Shown: positions 57,562 to 64,000 of the stretch, piece after piece
How positions within the stretch are numbered: position 1 is the first letter of the stretch
Layout: each line of letters begins with the position of its first letter
Source: Luzula sylvatica
Taxonomy: Eukaryota > Streptophyta > Magnoliopsida > Poales > Juncaceae
NCBI GenBank assembly: GCA_946800325.1
Contig: OX326961.1
Coordinates: 48,323,415-48,387,414 of the forward strand
Length of the DNA stretch: 64,000 nt
Direction of reading: 5' to 3'
Translations under genes and position numbers: made by a program
Notes under the pieces: model-generated
The model's database searches: none
Seen by the model: the letters and a program-made list of their open reading frames with translations, nothing else
Told to the model about the DNA's origin: nothing

Positions 57562-58895
57562 GCAAGGGAAAGAAGGTTGCTTCCAAGCCTGCAAAAGGGC
57601 CACCTCCTCGTTTCGACTTCCATGACACCGGCAACACCTTTCTCTTCAAAGATGCCGCCGGCGTAGTTAGTTTTCGAGACAAGTACTCCAAGAAATCGTC
57701 AAGTCTCGGGTATTATTATAAACTTCCCTCGAACATTCCTATCTTATCCGAAATTATCGATCCAATCGAAGATAAGTGGCAAATTGCCGGCCTATGCTCT
57801 CTCAATCGCGCTTCTTATGAGGTAGTGACTCAATTATTCTACGCAAATGCCGTGTTCAACTATGACGATAATGAAATCAAGAGTTACCTTTTTGGACAAT
57901 CTCTCACTATCAACATCGAGTCGCTTTGCCAATGGCTCGGTTTAGTGAATGATGGAGAACTTACCTACATTAGCCGTGCCGAGCAAATCTCCGATGCCGT
58001 CTACAATGACATCTTCAAGGTGGTCACCAACGACGGTCTCATTACAACGGCTACTCAACTATCGGCCCCTCTCCGCTTCGTGTGGCAAATCGGTAATAAC
58101 GTCTTAACCCCCGTCTCTAAACTCAAAGCGAATTTCGATAAACGGAATGTCACCTTGCTTTATCGACTATGGTACACAAGTGAAGATCGCATCAACATTC
58201 CGAACCTTATTCTCAAACACATGGAATCGATCATGCGTCTCAAGGTCTCCTCTCTCCCATATGGAAGCATAATTGCCTTAGCATGCGACCAATTCGACAT
58301 TGACATTCCATCCGATAAATGGGAACTCAGACGTACCGAGCCCACAAACCTAGGGTCTCCCGAACACCTAACTAGAATTGGATACTCCGACAAGAAAATC
58401 GGTCAATTCGATTACTCTCAAGCATACGGAGGAAGAAACCCAACCTTCATCCAAAATTGGGTTTTGGACGAACCTTCGGATCGCTACAAATTTCCAAATA
58501 ATACTACCGCGTGGACACAACCTCCCGATGATGCACCGGTTCCCCCGCGTAAACGGAAAACAAGAGCAACAACAAGTGCGGGCCCGTCTAATCCCACCAC
58601 CAATGACTCACATGCACCGGACTTCAATATGGATGAGATGCGTGGCATGATTGACGCCATGCAAACCTGGTTTCACGAGGAAAGTGTGTGGGTCCGTGAT
58701 CTAGTGTTTGAGGATAATGCACGGACTAGAGCACACTCCACCCAACTCTTCAACAATCTCTACGCTCACCTCGACTCTCGTTTCGGACCATGGAATCCTC
58801 CTCCGGACGTACCACTACCGTTCAACCCGAATGAACCATGGAACCTCTCCCACGATGACCCTCCCGAGTACAATCCGGATGGCCCGAATCCCTAG
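57562..58895 (+). CDS. Third ORF of the Sirevirus-like element (putative plant transposon protein-like)
   Basis: About 445 codons are open in one frame. An ATG at 57553 is one base out of frame with it, so the native start is probably lost by an indel. From the N-terminus: a basic segment (RKGKKVASKPAKGPPP-like), VSFRDKYSKKSSSLGYYYKL, then WQIAGLCSLNRASYEVVTQL, FYANAVFNYDD, ESLCQWLGLVNDGELTY, NVTLLYRLWYTSEDRINIPN and SSLPYGSIIALAC. The pattern of FYAN...LGL...INIPNLI...LPYG resembles the plant-only 'putative plant transposon protein' domain (Pfam Transposase_32, PF20167) by memory. The C-terminal 150 residues are Pro/Asp/Asn rich with one VFEDNARTRAHSTQ module. No signal peptide or clear membrane helix is seen, so it is not an obvious envelope protein. 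Its role is unknown. Confidence 0.75.
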
Positions 58896-59408
58896 AACTA
58901 TCCATCCGACTTATCCAACCGATCTTAATTACTTCCTAGCTCGCTAGAGCGTATTTTCTAAATTCAAACTTGGTTTAGCATGTAGTAGCATGTACGTTTG
59001 TGTTTGCATGGTATGTAGTAGTACTAGTATGAGTTTATGATTATGTTATAGGTCATGTCAAGCTATGTTGTCTTATTCAAAAATTGTTGTGTTTTGAAAT
59101 TGCTCATTTTGTGCAACGTTTTTATTGTGTTGTTTCGTTATATTTGTTTAAAAATTCTCATTTTCATCACATTTGCGAAAATCATCATGATAACCACAAG
59201 TCATTATCTAAATTAAACACTTGCTAAAATATTCTCTATCCACGAGCCTATAAATGCAAAATTCAAAAATTTAGGGGGAGCTCGTGTTTAGGGGGAGCCT
59301 TCCGACGCGTTCATCTCTGTTCCCTTTTGATCATTTCAAAAAGGGGGAGAAACGATATCGTTCATCTCCAAATCGACAGTGTTTTGAAATTAATCAAAAG
59401 GGGGAGTT
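58896..59408 (+). promoter_or_regulatory. 3' untranslated end and polypurine tracts
   Basis: AGGGGGAGCTCGTG, TTTAGGGGGAGCCTTCC (about 59273-59298), AAAAAGGGGGAGAAACG (59338) and AATCAAAAGGGGGAGTT (59393-59408) occur in sequence; the last abuts the 3' LTR and is the primary polypurine tract. Several spaced tracts are known for Sireviruses. A 28-bp segment present in the upstream tandem copy is deleted near 59362. Confidence 0.85.
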
Positions 59409-60538
59409 TGTTGATCCAAATATCCATAGATTTGATTATATCAAAATACTGTCAATACTAACGGTTTCAGTTAAGGCAAACTTGTAGGAGAAATAGGTAC
59501 AACGGATTAAGGATGATCAAAAGGAACATGAGTGGAGGATTGCTAAGATCACTCATGAAAGGAAAGACATCAAGATGATTGAAGAATTCAAGACGTCGAA
59601 GCTTTCCGTGAGTTCGGATCATCAAAATAAACCCTAGGTATTCCAAAGAACATCTCATACTTATCAAGATCAAAAGATAAATTCGAAACACGATGAAATG
59701 GAAAATGGAAAATGACCATACCAGATTATGGTTCGTTCGAACGAAGAACACAGTGCGTTCGAACGAACCTTCAGTTCGAACTGATGAACACCATCAGTTC
59801 GAACATACCAAAACCTGGTATTGTGAGAAAATAGACAACACTAGACACAATTAATATTCGTTCGAACAAACAAATATGTGCGTTCGAACGAACATTCATG
59901 GTTCGTTCCACTCATAGAACGAACTCTAAATCACTCCAAGTTCGTTCGAACGAACAACACTGTTCGTTCGAACGAACCAAGATCTGGTGTTGTGAGAAAA
60001 TAGACAAAACTAGACACAATTAATATTCGTTCGAACGAACTAATATGTTCGTTCGAACGAACCTTCATGGTTCGTTCCAAGATTCATAGAACGAACTATG
60101 AACTAATCCATGTCCGTTCGAACGAACCTCTGGGTCCGTTCGAACGAACCCATCGTGTTTATGAATAATTCCTTTGAAACAGCTAGTTCAAATTGCAGTT
60201 AGTTCGAACGAACCTAACAGTGCGTTCGAACGAACTATGTAATTTTTACACAGTTTGAGTGGGTTCTATGAGTTATATAAATAGAACCATTCATACTTTT
60301 CTCTCTCCAATCTTTTTACAAAAATTCATTCAACATCCAAACGAGAGAAAGACTTACAGCCGTCATTCAGCAACCACCTACCGAACTCCGTAATAAACAT
60401 CGTGTGTTCAAGTGTTCGGTATTTTCTACTTTATTCAAATTACATTAATTAGCTTCCGCATTTAGAATTTGTATACCTAGTCGAAAATTGCCCACTAGGT
60501 TACCTATTCACCCCCCTCTAGGTTAGAATTAACCAACA
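59409..60538 (+). mobile_element. 3' LTR of the Sirevirus-like element (1130 bp, internally deleted)
   Basis: It starts TGTTGATCCAAATATCC and ends AGGTTAGAATTAACCAACA, with palindromes at 59730-60238 and a TATA box at 60274-60283. Compared with the 5' LTR it shows only a handful of substitutions by eye, plus a ~316-bp deletion joining GCCGTCATTC to AGCAACCACC near 60367. The deletion removes much of the R/U5 leader. The sequence after it (GTATTCTAGG) belongs to a minus LTR-B. Confidence 0.95.
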
Positions 60539-60966
60539 GTATTCTAGGAAGATTTACGCATAACCGAAAGACAATAACTCGAGGTGGATACGAGTAGAGA
60601 GATCTCAACTGAGATCAAGGATTGTGATCCAAGGAGAGTAAGAACGAGCAAGGTCGAATCCTAACCGGGAGAATGCCAGTTGTATACGACAAATCGGAGC
60701 TTCGAGCAAGGTGTCGAATCGCGCGGGCGTGGGACGTGCATGTCGCCGGAGTCGAAGCAAGGACAAGAGCAACTACGCAAGAATCAACCCTTCTCCGTGA
60801 TCAATTTCACGTGGTATGATTCTCTATGAATTAAGAGTTAATTTCATAGGTTTAGTTGCATAAGTAGATTTGTATCATTGAAACGACGACGTGGTCCTCG
60901 AGATCGGATCGGACCGGTCCATTCAATCCGCTGCGCGTGGCTCGGTAGTGATGTCGATACCCAACA
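60539..60966 (-). mobile_element. LTR-B, truncated, at the 3' end of a minus Tnt1-like element
   Basis: On minus it starts TGTTGGGTATCGACATC at 60966 and continues through CCGCGCGATTCGACACC and CCTCGAGTTATTGTC-type blocks until it is cut at 60539 by the Sirevirus-like LTR. Immediately upstream on minus is the 3' untranslated region of the Tnt1-like element. This position identifies LTR-B as that element's LTR. Confidence 0.8.
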
Positions 60967-63900
60967 TGAAAAACCTAATACCCTACTCGTCGCGAGTCCA
61001 TCCATAATTACTAAACCATGTCATGGTCTCGCGGCTTTGGTCATATCCAATATATGTCACCTAGCATATATCTACGTTCCCCCGATTCGACAAGCACATT
61101 GTCCTATGGTTAGCAAAACATAATCATCTCCTCGGCTAACGTACTAGTGTATACGCTCAGTCTATTATCGGATAATAGAAATGCTTCTCTCTTTAGCAAA
61201 CTGACCCGCGACTAGGGATGTTTAGAAATGAAACTTTAGGTGTGACTGTTTCGCTGCACGCAATCATCGATTATGCCGACGTCCACACAAGCTCAAATCA
61301 GGGTTCATGTAATCATATTACACAACCCGCACACAATTTTCATGTAAGATGAATGCATAAAAATTTATGTAAACAATTTTTTTAAAATGCAGTCATATGG
61401 ATTAAGTATTGGGGTGATGCAGCGTTTACCTATAGGTATCTCCATACCCATAACCTGCGAGGACTATCGTATTAGATAACTACACTCTACTCTCTTCTTC
61501 CTTCTCTAGGTATCTCCATACCCATAGTCATCGCATGACAGTCACGCGCGACCAGAGAGAGTGGTTTTGTAAACGGGTCCGCACGTTGCCGCTAGTGTTA
61601 ATCTTCGTAAGGTTTGGAACATTTCCATATACCTATGATCACATCTTTTCACAAAATTTCACGGATCAAATGAAATTTTCTGAGTATTGGCTAGAAGTGG
61701 TTGTGACCTCGACATTTTTGGCTCGTATTATTGCGTCTCACGCAATCCACAACCATAAATTCGATAACTCGTGACTACTTCGAGTTTGGTCATGTATCCT
61801 TGATCCATACCACTTCCTTTTGTGATTAATAACCGCAATATACTCGCCTCCGTAATAGAATCGGAAACCATTGGTTGTGTGGAACCATTCCACATAACCG
61901 TGTTTTCGATCAAGCAAAACATGAACACACTTTGTGATCAAAAGTCGTGCTACATATTTGGAAACTGCCGTTTGTATAATTATTTATAACCAACCCGTCA
62001 TCCACACCGTTATAGATAAAATAAAATCCTGAATTCTTTCGCAAAGTATTCAAGGATAAACTTCACCGCTTTCAATACAAATCCCAATGGGTTTAAATAT
62101 ACATAACTATTATGTATATATGCGTATAACCATGATACATTCACAAGAGTTAGTCTTGTGTAATCGCATTACATTCAAACTCGTGTGATTCCCTTGGATT
62201 TTATTGACGGTAAATTAGACGCTTCATATGTACGACATATGTCTACATATATATTTAAGAAATGCAATGCGGCTCCCACTAACCTTCATGTATACACAAA
62301 GTTTTCATTCGTTCCGATAATGTTATAACAGTTTATAACTTCGTCAAAACGAATATTCCAATTCCAAGAAGCTTTTATTAATCCATCATGGATCGTTAAA
62401 GCCTGCATATCCTATCCCCGATTCTTATGAATCGACAAAACCGTAAAGTTGTGTCAAGTACACATCCTTTCATAAAATTTCTATTAAGAAATTCGGTTTT
62501 GACATCCATTTTGCCACATCACATAGTTATAATACACGACCATGGTAAGCAGAATTTCGAGAATGTGAAAGCATGGCAACATGCGAAAATGTTTCTTCAT
62601 AGTCCGACTATGAATTGCTTGAAACTCTTCTCTACAAGCCTCACTTTACATATATGATTATTCCTATCCGTGTCGGTTCTCATCTTGAAAACCCATTGAC
62701 ATTTCACGGGGCTAACCCGGAAAGTAATGAGATCAAGTTCTAAACTTGATAACTTGCACGGATGAATCTCAGATTTCATGGCACCATGCCGTACGGAATT
62801 GTTATTCTCATAGAATCCTTGTAAGATATCGAATCATCATATGATTTTGATCTATCATCATTAGCCACGACAAGTCCGTATTTATCGGCTTATGATATAG
62901 CCTACTTGATCTACGAAAAATTCTTTTGTGTGTTCGACTCGTATTCGTCAACTCTTGATGAAGTCGTGTCAAATTTCATCGGTATAATGTTCATTTTCTG
63001 ATCTCAAACTCTTTCGAGTTTTATTCGACTCCCACTAGCCCGCGTAGAGATAAATGACATCAAGTTCCAAACTTGTGCGCATTATGTCCTCCTCCAAGAA
63101 GGCATCTCTTCGAGCCACGAAAATCTCATTTTCGTCGGGACGTTAGAATTAATATCCTTTAGTTTCCTTAAGGATATATGATAAACGAACAATTCTCAGA
63201 TTTAGGATTGAGATTATCCGAAACAAATTTCTAAATATACTCACATCCTCAAATCTCCACAAATGACAACTTCGGAACCGTTCCGATCAATATCTCATAT
63301 GGCGTCTTTTGTACCGATTAGAAGGTTTATGGTCCATATCTTATATGCAACCATTCATTAGTGCCGTTGTCTCAAGGGCGTATCCCCAAAAACTTTTTGG
63401 GAGATCCGTTTGACTTATCATTTATCGAACCATGTCCAACATGTGTTCATTTCCTCTTTTCGAATACATCCTTAATGTTCCGAATGAAGGTAATCGTGAA
63501 ATGATTCCACAATCATAAATGATCATCAATACGTATAACTCAAATATCGCCTCCTCGATCCTATCGAAGCGCGTAGCTCAAATACTTACCTTCTCGATCC
63601 TATCGAAAAGCTTTGATTTTCTTGCCAAGTTGATTTTATATTTCGTTTTTGAAACTCTTTGAACCTTTCAAAAGTCTCTGTTTCGGCACGCATTAAATAG
63701 ATATTACCGTATCTACTTTAATCGTCCGTAAACGTAACAAAATACCGATAGCCTCCTCTTGCCTCTGAATTTATCGGATCATTTACATATTAATGTAATT
63801 TCCAATAATTTGTCAGATCATTCTCCAACCTTTGGAGAATGACGCCCTTTGTCGTCTTGCCTAATAAATAAGTATCGCATTAATCAATCGAATCTAATTC

Positions 63901-64000
63901 GAATGATTCTAGCAATCCATCACATGGAATCTAGATAAGTGTATCTCGTTCATATGGCCAAGACGACAATGCCAAAAGAAACAATCAACTTCTAGGTTTA
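60967..64000 (-). pseudogene. Decayed Tnt1-like Copia element, minus strand
   Basis: On minus, from 64000 down: integrase C-terminal pieces (KTPYEILIGT near 63300, then FVSDNLNPKSENC-like), RT pieces (KCQWVFKMRTDTDRNNHICK near 62700, matching CNWVFKKKTDMDGKVHTYK of the plus copy), RNase H pieces near 61900-61730 (EYIAV and WHT-like, heavily shifted), and a 3' untranslated part (about 61440-60967) that aligns with 47820-48300 of the plus copy. Many stops and shifts make it much older than the plus copy. It continues beyond the window end. The plus and minus Tnt1-like copies flank the Sirevirus-like tandem in inverted orientation. Confidence 0.82.

Noticed and set aside
1..64000. tRNA and microRNA genes
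   Set aside because: I looked for TTCGANNCC-type B boxes and for well-known plant microRNA sequences. TTCGAA hits fall in the palindrome arrays and no convincing cloverleaf or known mature microRNA was seen. A covariance-model scan would be decisive.

Overview
This window looks like a gene-poor, repeat-packed stretch of a plant nuclear genome, most likely a eudicot. The evidence is the AT-rich base composition, plant-type introns, an AP2/ERF transcription factor with a cytokinin-response-factor N-terminus, and deep layers of Copia, LINE, hAT, CACTA and MITE elements. I cannot assign a species. I saw no rRNA, tRNA or CRISPR. One intact host gene is supported (CRF-type AP2/ERF, 2271-3344, minus). 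One decayed host gene is recognisable (protein phosphatase 2C, about 4923-5533, minus). Essentially everything else that can be named is mobile DNA or its debris.

Layout. 1-5.9 kb: the CRF gene and the PP2C pseudogene in AT-rich spacer. 5.9-12.2 kb: two MITEs with target-site duplications (TSDs), a Copia gag remnant, a 2.2-kb element bounded by inverted repeats, and two copies of a Copia LTR that I call LTR-B. 12.4-17.8 kb: a decayed hAT transposon invaded by a CACTA-type element, then an L1-type LINE carrying an LTR-B copy. 17.8-24.4 kb: a decayed Copia element with a four-fold repeated 3' module and a 250-bp LTR, a minus-strand LINE fragment, and three MITEs with clean TSDs. 24.4-29.0 kb: spacer with no recognisable gene. 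29.0-31.6 kb: a truncated LTR, a LINE tail and AT-rich sequence with a possible Helitron end. 31.6-39.2 kb: a long minus-strand LINE broken by a 1.1-kb AT-satellite MITE, a second LINE in the opposite orientation (15-bp TSD) and a solo LTR-B (5-bp TSD). 39.2-64 kb: nested Copia elements.

The 39-64 kb block holds two Copia lineages. Lineage one is Tnt1-like; it lies on plus at 42.6-48.4 kb and on minus at 61-64 kb, and LTR-B sits exactly at its 3' end at 60966. Lineage two is Sirevirus-like (gag with two zinc knuckles, pol, and a third ORF resembling the 'putative plant transposon protein' family). A complete but disabled copy lies at 49438-60538, with the 3' end of a second copy fused in tandem upstream (48417-49437). 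Two further partial copies lie on the minus strand (39233-41912 and 43133-46024), the latter inside the Tnt1-like element and itself split by a 1605-bp solo LTR (TSD TTACC).

The most unusual signal is a set of dense arrays of short palindromes of the form GTNCGTY...RACGNAC. They occur in LTRs of at least three distinct LTR families and once inside a Sirevirus-like internal region. The centre of the palindrome differs between families (CGAACG, CATGAC, GTAAC) while the outer half-sites stay alike. This pattern is seen directly; any function is inference.
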